64,000 nucleotides of DNA, from the NCBI GenBank assembly GCA_024413595.1, contig JAKSUC010000007.1, positions 30,680 through 94,679 on the forward strand, in the 5' to 3' direction. The position numbers were made by a program, and so were the translations under genes. This stretch comes from Bacteroidales bacterium (GTDB taxonomy: Bacteria; Bacteroidota; Bacteroidia; Bacteroidales; UBA3824). The notes under the pieces were generated by a model. The model made no database searches, was not told the origin of the DNA, and worked only from the letters and a program-made list of their open reading frames with translations. This document shows positions 9,701-19,860 of this stretch, piece after piece (position 1 is the first letter of the stretch; every line of letters starts with the position of its first letter).

Positions 9701-12337
9701 GTGAAACGCAATTTAAATTATTTTTTTGAAAAACATTCATTTTTAGTGTTAATTCTGCTAATAATTTTAGCAGGTTTATTTTCTATGTATAAGTTTTTTT
9801 CTGCAGAAAACTTGTTCTTTTTTACAGGATTAGCTGACGACTCGTGTGCATTAACCATGGTTGATATAATGTCTGAAGCTCGTATGACAGAAACCAATTT
9901 TGACTCAAATTATTCTTTTTCTGCTGGTATGGGTGATGGAGTTTTTCAACACATTCCTGCAGATCCAATTAATTTTATAAATTATTGGATTAAAAAATTA
10001 ATTATTACAATAGGAGGGGAGTCTTCTCTTTCTGTTGGATATTTTTATTTAAAATTTTTATTTTCATTTTTAGGTGCAGGGATTTTTACTTTTTTATGGT
10101 TACGAACCTTAAACGTTAGTAAATTTTCATCATTAATTGGTGGTTTAACCATGGCTTTTTCTAGTTGTATTGTTGTTCTTTCACCATGGAATATTGAAAT
10201 TTTTGGTTTTTATTTAGCTTTTTATCTTTTTGCATTTGAACAACTTTTATTAAAACACAGATTTTACTTTTTTCCGTTTGCTGTAGCTTTGTTAGCCACT
10301 TCGCCATATCACCTTTATTTGTATTCTTTATTTTTATTTATATATATGATTTTTAGGTTTTTTGTTATTAAAATTAAATTTAAAAATCTATTTTTTATTC
10401 TTTTACAAGTATTTTGTTTGGGTATAATAGGATTATTAATTAGTTGTCCAGATTTAATTCATTCTTTGCATATCCAAATGTCAGCTCCTCGTATTAGTGG
10501 AAATGTTGGATTTGCAAATTATGCCTCAAGTAATTTGTTGATATCTAATGAAATGTGGACTGTTTCTTTATTAAGATTGTTTGCTCATAATATTCCAGGA
10601 AATGATTTTGCAGTTTCTGAATGGAACAATTATTTAGAAGCTCCCGCTTTATATTGCGGTTTATTAACTTTAATTGTTTTTCCTCAAATATTTACTCATT
10701 TAAATTCTAGTAAAAAAATTATATATTCTGTTTTTATTTTATTTTGGATTTCAGTATTAATTTTTCCACCATTACGACGTTCAATTGTTTTATTTGCTGG
10801 AGATTATTATAGATATGGTATTGATTTTTTCTTTGCTTTTACTATGATTTTAATTTCTTCACAATCTTTATCCATTATTGAAAAAACAAATAAAATTAAT
10901 ATTCCTTTACTTTCTTTTTCTATAGTTTTTTGTTTTGTAGCTTTGTATGGAGCTGTAAATAGTGAAGCTGCTTTTGTATATAATATTAATAATACAATTG
11001 TTTATTTCTCTATTTTTATAATGATTGTTTATGCTTTATTATTGTTTTTCTACAAAAACTTTTCAAATAGACAAGTTGCTAAAATTTCTATAGTTTGTTT
11101 ATTATTAATTGAAGTCTCTGTTTTAACATTTTCGGCATTTAACAATCGTGATAGTGTTTCAAAATTAACTTATGATTTAAATAGAAATGGTCTTCATGAT
11201 GGAACCGAAAAAATTGTTGATAAAATAAAAAAATCTGACACATCATCATTTTATCGTATAGAAAAAGATTATAAATCAAATCAAATGCTTCATTCAAGTT
11301 TAAACGAGTCACAACCTTTAGGATATTTTGGAACTAAACGTTATAATTCTTTTAATCAACCATATTATGTAAAATATTTAGAAAATATTGGAAATATTGC
11401 TCCTTACATTGAGTCTGAAACTCGTTGGGTTAGTGGAGTTAGCAAAGATCCTTTTGATTTAAGTTTTGTTGGTATCAAATATTATTTAACTAAAAATGAT
11501 ACTATTTCATTTTCAAGTCCTTTGTTTTCAAAAATTGATAATCTTAATGGTATTTCAGTTTATAATTATAAAAATCCTTTGCCTTTAGGTTTTACTCTTG
11601 ATAAATACATTGACTCTAAATCATTTAATAATTTGATTTATTTTAAATTAGACTCTTTAACTATTTCTAATTTTAAAACATCTTTGATGTCAATGAATAT
11701 TTCAGTTGATGATAGATTTGAAATAAATTTAGCTATTGATAAACTTAAAGGTAAAACATTTAATAATGTTGATAGTTTATATTCAACTATTAAGCAAATA
11801 AGTAATATTCCAAATTGGTTGATTTTAGCACAAAATTTATTTCATACATCAATTTATAATTTTGATGCAAAACAAGCATTATTTTCTACATTTGTTTATG
11901 AACCTAATTCTGATATTGACACAACCAAATATTCAAAATTTGATATTAATGAAATTATTCCTTTAGAAAAATTTACATATAATGCCTTTGACACAATTTA
12001 TCAACATTCTATAGCTGAAAAATTTGATATTACTGAATTTAAAAATGATAATATTTGTGGAACTATTAATGTTTCTAGAGATAAATTTTTAGTTTTAACT
12101 ATTCCTTATGACAAAGGTTGGAAAGCTATTCTAGATGGCAACGAAACACAATTAAAATGTTGCAATTTTGGATTGTCTGGTTTAGAAATACCTCAAGGAA
12201 ATCACAAATTAGAATTATCATTTTCTCAACCTTATAAAAACATTTCGATATTAGTTTCTTGGTTAACAATGTTAATAGTTTGCGGATTTTTAATTTTTAT
12301 ATTTATTTATAAAAAAAAGCATAATTTATCTTATTAA
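9701..12337 (+). CDS. YfhO family membrane protein
   Basis: This is a large polytopic protein (878 residues from the chosen start) with about a dozen hydrophobic helices in the N-terminal two thirds, an extracytoplasmic domain, and a final helix. The YfhO signature is clear at the C-terminus: IPYDKGWKAILDGNE, GLSGLEIPQGNHKLELSFSQP, then the last helix. Firmicute YfhO helps glycosylate lipoteichoic acid; in Bacteroidota the role is unproven but the GT-C-like topology suggests a lipid-linked sugar transferase. The frame is open from an ATG at 9590, but that start would overlap the divergent wecE gene. The GTG at 9701 gives KRN before the first helix and leaves 83 bp for divergent promoters, so I chose it. 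Confidence 0.85.
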   Translation: MKRNLNYFFEKHSFLVLILLIILAGLFSMYKFFSAENLFFFTGLADDSCALTMVDIMSEARMTETNFDSNYSFSAGMGDGVFQHIPADPINFINYWIKKLIITIGGESSLSVGYFYLKFLFSFLGAGIFTFLWLRTLNVSKFSSLIGGLTMAFSSCIVVLSPWNIEIFGFYLAFYLFAFEQLLLKHRFYFFPFAVALLATSPYHLYLYSLFLFIYMIFRFFVIKIKFKNLFFILLQVFCLGIIGLLISCPDLIHSLHIQMSAPRISGNVGFANYASSNLLISNEMWTVSLLRLFAHNIPGNDFAVSEWNNYLEAPALYCGLLTLIVFPQIFTHLNSSKKIIYSVFILFWISVLIFPPLRRSIVLFAGDYYRYGIDFFFAFTMILISSQSLSIIEKTNKINIPLLSFSIVFCFVALYGAVNSEAAFVYNINNTIVYFSIFIMIVYALLLFFYKNFSNRQVAKISIVCLLLIEVSVLTFSAFNNRDSVSKLTYDLNRNGLHDGTEKIVDKIKKSDTSSFYRIEKDYKSNQMLHSSLNESQPLGYFGTKRYNSFNQPYYVKYLENIGNIAPYIESETRWVSGVSKDPFDLSFVGIKYYLTKNDTISFSSPLFSKIDNLNGISVYNYKNPLPLGFTLDKYIDSKSFNNLIYFKLDSLTISNFKTSLMSMNISVDDRFEINLAIDKLKGKTFNNVDSLYSTIKQISNIPNWLILAQNLFHTSIYNFDAKQALFSTFVYEPNSDIDTTKYSKFDINEIIPLEKFTYNAFDTIYQHSIAEKFDITEFKNDNICGTINVSRDKFLVLTIPYDKGWKAILDGNETQLKCCNFGLSGLEIPQGNHKLELSFSQPYKNISILVSWLTMLIVCGFLIFIFIYKKKHNLSY

Positions 12338-12371
12338 AAATTTTAATAATTAATATATTTTAAATCATTAG

Positions 12372-12410
12372 TATTGTAGTTTAATTTTTATTAAACTACA
12401 ATATTATAAT
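12372..12410 (+). terminator. Hairpin terminator after the YfhO gene
   Basis: A perfect 14-bp stem (12372-12385 with 12390-12403) and TTTT loop are followed by an AT-rich tail. The rest of the 12338-12710 gap holds an imperfect inverted repeat near 12580-12621 and the leuS promoter. Confidence 0.7.
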
Positions 12411-12663
12411 ATTTTGTGTTTTGTGTATGTTTATTATTTATATTTGTTAGACAACTTATATATATGTGTTATTGAATATATAATTAATTATAAATTTTAA
12501 AACAAATAACTTAAATTTTTTTCGCAATGATTAATTATTTTGTGTCAATTTTTTTTTAATAAATATTGATTATAAACACAAGGTTAATTTATTTATTAAA
12601 ACAAATAAATTTAACTTATTAATTAATTACCTATAAATTATTACTTAGATTAAAAAAAAATCA

Positions 12664-12671
12664 TACCTTTG
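12664..12671 (+). promoter_or_regulatory. Bacteroidota-type -7 box for leuS
   Basis: TACCTTTG matches TAnnTTTG, 40 bp upstream of the leuS ATG. No good TTG is seen near -33, so the assignment rests on the -7 box and its distance. Confidence 0.5.
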
Positions 12672-12710
12672 CACAAAGTAAAAAAGAGTCAAATTTGATA
12701 AATAATCATA

Positions 12711-15476
12711 ATGGAATATAATCATAAAGAAATAGAGTCTTTCTGGCAAAAATATTGGGAAGATCACGAAACATTCAAGGTGTCAAATAAATCTGATAAA
12801 CCTAAATTTTATGTTTTAGACATGTTTCCATATCCATCAGGAGCAGGATTACATGTTGGACATCCATTAGGATACATTGCATCAGATATTTATAGTAGAT
12901 ATAAAAGACTAAAGGGATTTAATGTACTTCATCCAATGGGATATGATGCATTTGGTTTACCTGCTGAGCAATATGCAATTCAAACAGGTCAACACCCTGC
13001 TGTAACAACAGAACAAAATATTTGTCGTTATCGTTCTCAATTAAAGAAAATTGGTTTTTCATACGATTGGAGTAGAGAATTAAGAACTTGTGATCCCAAA
13101 TATTATAAATGGACACAATGGGCTTTTCTTCAAATGTATGGTCATTGGTATAACAATGATACTCAAAAAGCAGAACCAATTGCCACATTAATGGCTGAAT
13201 TTGAAAAAAACGGTAATCAAAAAGTTAATGCTGCTCATTCTGAAGTTCCTATTTTCCCAGCTGAGGTTTGGACTGGTATGAGTCAAGCTGAAAAAAATAG
13301 TGTTATTGACTCTTATCGTTTAGCATATAAAGCTAAAACAATGGTAAATTGGTGTCCAAAATTAGGAACTGTTTTAGCTAATGATGAAGTAAAAGATGGA
13401 CTTTCAGAACGTGGTGGTTATCCTGTTGTTCAAAAACCTATGGAACAATGGCTTTTGAGAGTTTCTGCTTATGCTGAACGTTTACTTGAAGGTCTTGATC
13501 GTATTGATTGGTCAGCTTCTTTAAAAGAAATGCAACGCAATTGGATTGGTAAAAGCGAAGGTTGTGAAATGTATTTTGAAATTGCTGACAGCGAAGTAAA
13601 AATGAAAATTTTTACTACTCGTGCAGATACCGTTTATGGTGTTACATTTATGGTTCTTGCTCCTGAAAGTGAATATGTTGATCAAATTACTACTGAAGAA
13701 TACAAAGAAGCAGTTGCTCAATATAAAGCAGATACTGGAAAACGTACCGAATTAGAGCGTATGTCAGATACTCATACAGTTAGCGGACAATTTACTGGAG
13801 CATACGCAATTAATCCTTTTACTGGAGAAAGAATTCCAATTTGGATTAGTGATTACGTTTTAGTTGGTTATGGTACAGGTGCAATTATGGCTGTTCCTGC
13901 TCATGATAGTAGAGACTATGCTTTTGCTAAAAAATTCAATCTTCCAATTATTCCATTAATTGAAGGTGCTGACGTTTCAACAGAGTCTTATGATGCTAAA
14001 GAAGGCATCATGATGAATAGTGGTTTATTTAATGGAATGAATGTTTTAGAAGCTAAAGAAGCAGCTATTCAACAAGTAGAAAAATTAGGAATTGGAAATC
14101 GTAAAATTAATTACCGTTTGCGTGATGCAATTTTTAGTCGCCAACGTTATTGGGGTGAACCTTTCCCTGTTTATTATAAGGATGGACAAGTTCAACCTTT
14201 GGATATTACAAAACTTCCACTTGAATTACCAGAAATTGACTCATTTTTACCAACTGAAAGTGGAGAACCTCCATTGAGTCGTGCTAAAGATTGGAAAACT
14301 CCAGAAGGATATTGTTACGAAACAAGCACAATGCCTGGTTTTGCAGGTTCTTCTGCATATTATCTCCGTTATATGGACCCTGATAACAATAATGCACTTG
14401 TTTCTAAAGAAGCAAATGATTATTGGCAAGATGTTGACCTTTATGTTGGAGGTACAGAACATGCTGTTGGTCATTTAATTTATTCTCGTTTTTGGGAAAA
14501 ATTCTTGTTTGACCTTGGCGTTGTTTGCAAAGATGAACCTTTCAAAAAACTTGTTAACCAAGGTATGATACAAGGTCGTAGCAATTTTGTTTACAGAATA
14601 AAAGGAACAAACCAATATGTATCTTTAGGTTTAAAAGATCAATTTGATACACAAGAAATTCATGTTGATGTTAATATTGTTAAAAATGATATTCTTGATT
14701 TAGAAGCATTTAAACAATGGCGTCCTGAATTTAATAATGCACAATTTGTATTAGAAGATGGTAAATATATTTGTGGAACAGCAATTGAAAAAATGAGTAA
14801 ATCAATGTTCAATGTTGTTAATCCTGATAGCATAGTTGAAAAATACGGTGCAGATACATTACGTCTTTATGAAATGTTCCTTGGACCAATTCAACAATCA
14901 AAACCTTGGGATACAGGTGGTATTGAAGGTGTTTATCGTTTCTTAAATAAACTTTGGAGATTGTTTTTTAATGCAGAAGGAAATTTTGAAGTTTCTGATG
15001 AACAACCAACAGAAGCAGAACTCAAAGCATTGAATAAAACAGTTCAAAAAGTAGAAAAAGACATAATCGATCTTTCTTATAATACATCAGTAAGTGCATT
15101 TATGGTTTGTATCAACGAACTCACAACATTAAAATGTAATAAACGTTCAATATTAGAACCAATAATTATTGCGCTTTCGCCATTTGCGCCACACATAACA
15201 GAAGAATTGTGGCATAAATTAGGACATGAAGAGTCGATAAATGATGCTTCGTTCCCTAATGTAGACGAAAAATACACAGTAGATAACACAAAATGTTATC
15301 CTGTTGCAATAAATGGAAAAACAAAATTTACCATAGATTTACCTGCAAATGCAGCTAAAGAAGAAATAGAACAAGAAGTTTTGAAAAACGCCAAACTTCA
15401 AAGTTTATTAGCAGGAAAAACAATTGTCAAGTCGATTATCATACCTGGCAAAATGATAAATTTTGTAGTAAAATAA
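12711..15476 (+). CDS. leuS: Leucyl-tRNA synthetase
   Basis: LeuRS charges tRNA-Leu with leucine and edits mischarged products. The 921 residues show the class I HIGH-type motif in [18 protein letters not shown] near residue 42, the CP1 editing domain with [14 protein letters not shown] and [19 protein letters not shown], the DRFWEKF-type region as [14 protein letters not shown], and the KMSKS loop as [15 protein letters not shown]. It is longer than many LeuRS because of insertions in the 145-180 region and around 625-690, as is common in Bacteroidota. Codon use is more C/G-containing than in neighbouring accessory genes, consistent with high expression. It has its own promoter and terminator, so it is monocistronic. 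Confidence 0.97.
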   Translation: MEYNHKEIESFWQKYWEDHETFKVSNKSDKPKFYVLDMFPYPSGAGLHVGHPLGYIASDIYSRYKRLKGFNVLHPMGYDAFGLPAEQYAIQTGQHPAVTTEQNICRYRSQLKKIGFSYDWSRELRTCDPKYYKWTQWAFLQMYGHWYNNDTQKAEPIATLMAEFEKNGNQKVNAAHSEVPIFPAEVWTGMSQAEKNSVIDSYRLAYKAKTMVNWCPKLGTVLANDEVKDGLSERGGYPVVQKPMEQWLLRVSAYAERLLEGLDRIDWSASLKEMQRNWIGKSEGCEMYFEIADSEVKMKIFTTRADTVYGVTFMVLAPESEYVDQITTEEYKEAVAQYKADTGKRTELERMSDTHTVSGQFTGAYAINPFTGERIPIWISDYVLVGYGTGAIMAVPAHDSRDYAFAKKFNLPIIPLIEGADVSTESYDAKEGIMMNSGLFNGMNVLEAKEAAIQQVEKLGIGNRKINYRLRDAIFSRQRYWGEPFPVYYKDGQVQPLDITKLPLELPEIDSFLPTESGEPPLSRAKDWKTPEGYCYETSTMPGFAGSSAYYLRYMDPDNNNALVSKEANDYWQDVDLYVGGTEHAVGHLIYSRFWEKFLFDLGVVCKDEPFKKLVNQGMIQGRSNFVYRIKGTNQYVSLGLKDQFDTQEIHVDVNIVKNDILDLEAFKQWRPEFNNAQFVLEDGKYICGTAIEKMSKSMFNVVNPDSIVEKYGADTLRLYEMFLGPIQQSKPWDTGGIEGVYRFLNKLWRLFFNAEGNFEVSDEQPTEAELKALNKTVQKVEKDIIDLSYNTSVSAFMVCINELTTLKCNKRSILEPIIIALSPFAPHITEELWHKLGHEESINDASFPNVDEKYTVDNTKCYPVAINGKTKFTIDLPANAAKEEIEQEVLKNAKLQSLLAGKTIVKSIIIPGKMINFVVK

Positions 15477-15487
15477 TGAATAAAATA

Positions 15488-15509
15488 GGCGGAGCAAATC
15501 CGCCTTTTT
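15488..15509 (+). terminator. Rho-independent terminator after leuS
   Basis: Stem GGCGGA (15488-15493) with TCCGCC (15499-15504), loop GCAAA, then TTTTT. It lies 12 bp past the stop. Confidence 0.85.
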
Positions 15510-15533
15510 AATACAATATCAAAATATCTAAAA

Positions 15534-16475
15534 ATGGTATCAAGTTCAAACATTAAAATTTTTTCGGGAACAACTTCGCTTTATCTGTCAGAACAGATTG
15601 CCAAAGCGTATGGAACAAAACTCGGAAACGTTACAATGAACCACTACAGCGATGGAGAATATCAGCCGAGTTTGGATGAAACAGTCCGCGGTTCATATGT
15701 GTTTATTGTACAATCAACTTTCACTCCTGCCGACAATTTATTTGAGCTTTTGCTTATGATTGACGCTGCTCGTCGTGCATCTGCTTATAAAATTGCTGCT
15801 GTAATTCCTTACTTTGGATTTGCGCGTCAAGATCGTAAAGACAAACCTAGAGTTGCTATTGGTGCTAAACTTATTGCCAATCTTCTTACTAAAGCTGGTG
15901 TTGACAGAATTATTACAATGGATCTTCATGCTGATCAAATTCAGGGATTTTTTGATGTTCCTGTTGACCATCTTTATTCTTCTACCATTTTTGTTCCGTT
16001 TATTAATTCGTTAAAACTTGAAAATCTTGTGATTGCATCACCTGATATTGGCGGTAGTAAACGTGCTAATACTTATAGCAAATTTTTACAAGTTCCTATG
16101 GTTATTTGCCATAAATACAGAGAAAAAGCTAATGTTGTTAGCGAAATGACTGTTATTGGAAATGTAAAAGGCAAAAATGTTATTATAGTTGATGACATTA
16201 TTGATACTGCTGGTACTTTATCGAAAGCTGCTGATCTTATGATGGAACAAGGTGCTTTAAGTGTTCGTGCTTTTATTACTCACCCTGTTCTTTCTGGCCC
16301 TGCTTATGATAGAATTTCTGAGTCGAAACTTACTGAACTTTACGTTACAGATACAATTCCATTAAAAAAACCACATCCAAAAATTAAGGTGCTTACTGTT
16401 GCGGATTTGTTCTCTGACGTAATTAAGAAAGTTTTCACTTGTCAGTCTATTAGCGATACTTCTTATTATAAATAA
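15534..16475 (+). CDS. prs: Ribose-phosphate pyrophosphokinase
   Basis: Prs makes PRPP from ribose 5-phosphate and ATP, feeding purine, pyrimidine, His, Trp and NAD synthesis. The 313 residues show the PRPP synthase motifs: YFGFARQDRKDKPR near 100, MDLHADQIQGFFDVPVDHLYSS, SPDIGGSKRANTY and the PRPP-binding loop VDDIIDTAGTLSKAA. Length is normal for class I enzymes. The gene starts 24 bp after the leuS terminator and ends in its own hairpin. The start ATG at 15534 gives MVSSSNIKIFSGT, the usual N-terminus. Confidence 0.97.
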   Translation: MVSSSNIKIFSGTTSLYLSEQIAKAYGTKLGNVTMNHYSDGEYQPSLDETVRGSYVFIVQSTFTPADNLFELLLMIDAARRASAYKIAAVIPYFGFARQDRKDKPRVAIGAKLIANLLTKAGVDRIITMDLHADQIQGFFDVPVDHLYSSTIFVPFINSLKLENLVIASPDIGGSKRANTYSKFLQVPMVICHKYREKANVVSEMTVIGNVKGKNVIIVDDIIDTAGTLSKAADLMMEQGALSVRAFITHPVLSGPAYDRISESKLTELYVTDTIPLKKPHPKIKVLTVADLFSDVIKKVFTCQSISDTSYYK

Positions 16476-16497
16476 ATTTTTTTTATGATATTTAAAT

Positions 16498-16530
16498 AAG
16501 TCATCTCAGATTTTTGAGATGACTTTTTTT
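16498..16530 (+). terminator. Rho-independent terminator after prs
   Basis: An 11-bp stem (AAGTCATCTCA at 16498-16508, TGAGATGACTT at 16515-16525) is followed by a T run. Confidence 0.85.
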
Positions 16531-16660
16531 GTAATATTTTTTATAATAATTTTACTTTTCTTGATTTTTAACCGATTTTATCTCTTTATACTTCGATTGT
16601 GTTTTCAAGTAGAATTATATTTCTTGTATAGTTTTAATAAAACTAGAAGAAAAATTTTGT

Positions 16661-16745
16661 CTTAACCTCAAAAAGGTGCAAATTTGCATTATTCCTTAAT
16701 CTCGAAAAGGTGTAAAAATAGATTTCTTTAAACCTCGAAATTGTG
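16661..16745. repeat. Three degenerate tandem units, about 33 bp each
   Basis: Units begin near 16661 (cttaacctcaaaaaggtg), 16694 (cttaatctcgaaaaggtg) and 16727 (tttaaacctcgaaattgtg). The core is CTCgAAAaGGTG; the third unit is weaker. The surrounding 16531-17065 contains no gene that I can support. Confidence 0.5.
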
Positions 16746-17065
16746 ATTTTTTTATAATTCATGAAAATGAGGAGTAAATTTCTCAATGTATATTTTTTAC
16801 TAATTATGTCTTTTTTTTAATCTTTTATTTTATTTTTTTCTTTAAAATTTTTTTTTCGTATATTTGAAAAAATAAAATTTTAATTTGTGAATTATAATTT
16901 TATTATAAATATTAAGCATTAAAGAATATTCACAATCAAAACAAAAGCGTCGCGAACTTCTGATTTTGAACTTGTTGAATATACAGAATTTTCACGAATA
17001 GCAACATTTGCAACCATTAGTTAGTAATCGTATCTTTTTTTGCTATAAATAAATCTCATAAATTT

Positions 17066-17302
17066 ATGTATACTCAAATTTCACAATACTTAGCTTCTCA
17101 ATTTCATTTAGATAAAAATTCTTTAAATCAATTTTTATCTAAAAGTTTGGTTATGAAAGAATTAAATCAAAGTAATTCTAATTTAAATAATCAATCCTTA
17201 GATTATATCTTATCTTTAATAAAAGAAGAATATTTATCATATATTTTTGATGATGATAGGTTAGAGGAATTGCCAGAAGGTCAATTTGTAAGAGGAAAAT
17301 AA
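17066..17302 (+). CDS. Small protein of unknown function (78 aa)
   Basis: I do not recognise this protein. It begins MYTQISQYLASQFHLDKN, has no signal peptide or membrane helix, is rich in Ser, Leu, Asn and acidic residues, and is predicted mostly helical. Its C-terminus, DDDRLEELPEGQFVRGK, alternates charge as in folded small proteins. The frame is open with an ATG at 17066 and is the only reading frame here with believable composition. It sits alone between two tandem-repeat patches (16661-16745 and 17363-17453), convergent with creD. The setting would suit a small accessory or antitoxin-like gene, but no partner gene is present. It could also be a decayed fragment. Confidence 0.45.
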   Translation: MYTQISQYLASQFHLDKNSLNQFLSKSLVMKELNQSNSNLNNQSLDYILSLIKEEYLSYIFDDDRLEELPEGQFVRGK

Positions 17303-17362
17303 GTAGTTTCGGTTTTTTATAATTTTTATTAATTTATTGAGTTTCTTTTATTTATCATTTTA

Positions 17363-17453
17363 ATTCCCTAAAATGACGAAATTTTATTCCCTATTTTGAC
17401 GGATTTTTATTCCTGTTTTGACGGATTTTTATTCCCTAATTTGACGGAAATTT
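17363..17453. repeat. Four tandem copies of a 22-23 bp repeat
   Basis: Copies start at 17363, 17386, 17409 and 17431 with consensus ATTCCCTAttTTGACGGATT and a T-rich end. Spacing is 23, 23 and 22 bp and there is no unique spacer, so it is a direct tandem array, not CRISPR. It lies just after the small gene at 17066-17302 and before a bidirectional terminator. Confidence 0.8.
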
Positions 17454-17456
17454 ATA

Positions 17457-17486
17457 AAAAACAGCTCAAAATTTTGAGCTGTTTTT
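17457..17486. terminator. Bidirectional terminator between the small gene and creD
   Basis: A perfect palindrome centred at 17471/17472 (core ACAGCTCA...TGAGCTGT) is flanked by A runs on the left and T runs on the right. It can serve both convergent units. Confidence 0.8.
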
Positions 17487-17503
17487 ATGTTTTATTAAAT
17501 TGA

Positions 17504-18874
17504 TTATTCTCCTTTTCTCCAATTTATTTTTTGTGAGAAATACATTATAATTCCTAAAATTACAAATAATCCAACACTTCCAGCAAGTAAAGCGTATGTT
17601 TCCATTTGAATTAGAATATAAATATATCCATATAATAATGCTAAAATTCCCCCTACGTAATAAGCAGTTTTTTTGATTTTTAATATTCCAATAGTATATA
17701 ATGTTAACATTATAATAGTCATTGCTGACGAAATTAAATAAGCTAAACCAAATCCTAAATGTTCTGAAAATGAAAGTAATAATGAATAAAATAGTATTAA
17801 AGCTAATCCAACTAATAAATATTGTATTGGATGTACATTTTTCTTTTGAATAATTTCTATAAAGAAAAATGTTGCAAACGTTAATATCAAAAATAACATA
17901 GCATATTTAACACATCTTGTTGTCTTTTGATAATGTTGAACTGGCATTATTAATTCTACTCCAAAAATTGACTCGTTAATCTCTTCTGTAAAACTATAAT
18001 TTTTTTCCATTATTTGTGGATAATCTCTATTTATGTATAATGCGTTCCATTCACAACTAAAACCATTTTTATTAACAGTCCTTTTTGTTGGTAAAATATT
18101 ACCAAAAAAGCTTGGTGTTTGATATTTTGAGTTTATTTTCACTTTTGTTGTTTTACCTATTGGTGCAAAATTTATTGATTGTGAACCTTTAATTTTTACC
18201 ATTAATTTAAATGGAATTTTCTGATTTGGTGTTATTATGTCACTATTTATTTCTCCACTTAATTCATTTGTATATAATGATATACCTTTTCCCGATGGTA
18301 TAAGTTTTATTTTTTTATTAGCTATTTCGATTTCAATTTCTTCTGATATTCCTTTTAAATCTGAAATTGCAAAATCTATTTTTATTTTATTTTGATTTGC
18401 ATTTTTTAATTTTACATATTCTTCTTGAGGAAAAATAAAATAACCATTAATATCTAATTTAGAATTATATGTAATAATGTCATAAATACCTCTCTTAAGA
18501 TTTTCGCAATTTATATCGCCTTCGATTTCTAAATTTTCAGGCAACAATTCGTAATCAACAATTATGTTTTTATAAATTTGTTTTCCTTCTTTATCTTCAT
18601 TAATTATTCTGTTTTCTACAACTCCATATTTAAGAGTAGGTCCAATTATTAATTGAGATTTGCTCCATTCTTCACAAACTTTTTGAATGGCGCTATTTGC
18701 TGTTTCTTCTCTTTCATCTATCATAAATGAAATCATAGTTTTAGGTATTAATAACAATAATATTATTACACCTATCAAAACTATTTTGATAGTCAATTTA
18801 CTATTAAAAGTCTTTGCTTTTTCATTTTGATTAAATTCAGGCATTGTTTGTTTTTTTAATTCAGAATTTTCCAT
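17504..18874 (-). CDS. creD: CreD-like inner-membrane protein
   Basis: This 456-residue protein matches the CreD/Cet family: a short cytosolic tail, an N-terminal membrane helix (about 28-50), a roughly 270-residue extracytoplasmic domain, and about six C-terminal helices (from about 320). Typical family stretches are MISFMIDEREETANSAI after helix 1, WSKSQLIIGPTL, FGVELIMPVQHYQKTTRCVKYAMLF, and the following HPIQYLLVGLALILFYSLLLS. CreD affects envelope integrity and colicin or beta-lactam phenotypes in other bacteria; the mechanism is unknown. In Bacteroidota it often follows a small winged-helix regulator, as here. It has its own operator/promoter-like element at 18889-18914, 20-40 bp before its start. 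Confidence 0.9.
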   Translation of the reverse strand: MENSELKKQTMPEFNQNEKAKTFNSKLTIKIVLIGVIILLLLIPKTMISFMIDEREETANSAIQKVCEEWSKSQLIIGPTLKYGVVENRIINEDKEGKQIYKNIIVDYELLPENLEIEGDINCENLKRGIYDIITYNSKLDINGYFIFPQEEYVKLKNANQNKIKIDFAISDLKGISEEIEIEIANKKIKLIPSGKGISLYTNELSGEINSDIITPNQKIPFKLMVKIKGSQSINFAPIGKTTKVKINSKYQTPSFFGNILPTKRTVNKNGFSCEWNALYINRDYPQIMEKNYSFTEEINESIFGVELIMPVQHYQKTTRCVKYAMLFLILTFATFFFIEIIQKKNVHPIQYLLVGLALILFYSLLLSFSEHLGFGLAYLISSAMTIIMLTLYTIGILKIKKTAYYVGGILALLYGYIYILIQMETYALLAGSVGLFVILGIIMYFSQKINWRKGE

Positions 18875-18888
18875 AATGTTTTAAATTT

Positions 18889-18914
18889 AAAAGTACTTTG
18901 CAACACAAAGTATA
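18889..18914 (-). promoter_or_regulatory. Operator-like palindrome upstream of creD
   Basis: TACTTTG (18894-18900), five bases, CAAAGTA (18906-18912): perfect 7-bp arms. The same block with flanking TTAAAA occurs at 19861-19888 before the first gene of the cassette. The minus-strand reading contains a -7-like ACTTTG. Confidence 0.6.
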
Positions 18915-18931
18915 TGATTAAAAAAAATTAT

Positions 18932-19237
18932 TTATTTGTTCATAGCATTTTTTAGAAAATCTTCTAAAGCGTTAAGGTGTTGAGTAAATGCTTCTTTCCC
19001 ATTTTCTGTAATAGTATAAGTTGTATTAGGTTTTCTACCAATAAATTTTTTAGTAGAAACAATATATCCCATTTCTTCTAAATTTTTGGTGTGAGAAGCT
19101 AAATTACCATCAGTTAGATTTAGTAGTTGTTTCAATGTGGTAAAATCAATTTCTGAGTTTACCATCAAAGCCGACATTATACCAAGTCTAACTTTACTTT
19201 CAAAAGCTTTATTAATATTTTCTAAATTTATTTTCAT
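18932..19237 (-). CDS. Winged-helix transcriptional regulator (HTH_34/MarR-like)
   Basis: This 101-residue protein consists almost wholly of a winged helix: ESKVRLGIMSALMV (helix 1), FTTLKQLLNLTDGNLASHTKNLEEMGYI (helix-turn-helix) and TKKFIGRKPNTTYTITENGKEAF (wing and final helix). This matches the small stand-alone regulators found next to CreD in Bacteroidota. There is no ligand domain, so it presumably acts as a dimeric repressor. It lies 2 bp after the membrane-protein gene at 19240-19848 and 57 bp before creD. I infer that it binds the two TACTTTG-N5-CAAAGTA palindromes in the cassette. Confidence 0.85.
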   Translation of the reverse strand: MKINLENINKAFESKVRLGIMSALMVNSEIDFTTLKQLLNLTDGNLASHTKNLEEMGYIVSTKKFIGRKPNTTYTITENGKEAFTQHLNALEDFLKNAMNK

Positions 19238-19239
19238 TT

Positions 19240-19848
19240 TTATTTTTGTGATTTTCGTTCACATAATAAATAAAATAGAATACCATAAATTATATGACCA
19301 ACTCCAAAACCAATTGTCCAAAATATAATAGAATAATTAATTAAAACACAATCAATTAATCCTAAAATAATTTCTGTATAACCTAAATATTTTGAATTTG
19401 AATAAGTATAACCAGATAAATTAACTAATCCTAAACCATAAAAAATTAACATCATTGAAGATGTTAAACCATAATGACCAAGATTTATAAAAATTAAGCA
19501 TAAAATACCACCAATGATTAAAGGTAAGAAAAAATGCCACAACATTTTTTTTACAGTTAAGTCAAATTTGAAAGGTAAATTGTTTTTTAATGCTTTTCTT
19601 TTCGAACAAATAAAAACGGTAATTAAGCATATTATAATTAACCCAATACCACCCAAAATAAAAATTTTATTTTTAAGATTTTGAGAAATATTATCCAATA
19701 GAATAAAATAATTAGCAATCCAAGCTCCCAAAATTGCCCAAAATCCAACAATAATAGAACTAACACCGCTAAGTGACAAAACCTTAGACGATTTAGCCAT
19801 CATATTTCGAATTTCAGATAAAGTATTTATGACTTCTTTATTTTCCAT
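19240..19848 (-). CDS. Six-helix membrane protein of the CreD cassette
   Basis: This 202-residue polytopic protein has six hydrophobic segments (about 21-40, 43-55, 62-82, 108-128, 130-150 and 160-195) after a short amphipathic N-terminus with ISEIRNMM-type character. I recognise it only as the membrane partner that often precedes the small winged-helix regulator and CreD in Bacteroidota; no enzyme motif is visible. It is the first gene of the cassette, with a palindromic element and -7 box directly upstream, and is nearly fused (2 bp) to the regulator. It may sense the membrane state that the regulator responds to, but that is inference. Confidence 0.7.
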   Translation of the reverse strand: MENKEVINTLSEIRNMMAKSSKVLSLSGVSSIIVGFWAILGAWIANYFILLDNISQNLKNKIFILGGIGLIIICLITVFICSKRKALKNNLPFKFDLTVKKMLWHFFLPLIIGGILCLIFINLGHYGLTSSMMLIFYGLGLVNLSGYTYSNSKYLGYTEIILGLIDCVLINYSIIFWTIGFGVGHIIYGILFYLLCERKSQK

Positions 19849-19860
19849 AATAGTTAAAGT

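Noticed and set aside
13521..13721. Open frames antisense to leuS
   Set aside because: They are shadows of a highly conserved synthetase gene, with no start signal or motif.
17363..17453. CRISPR array
   Set aside because: The repeats are directly tandem with no unique spacers and no cas genes are near.
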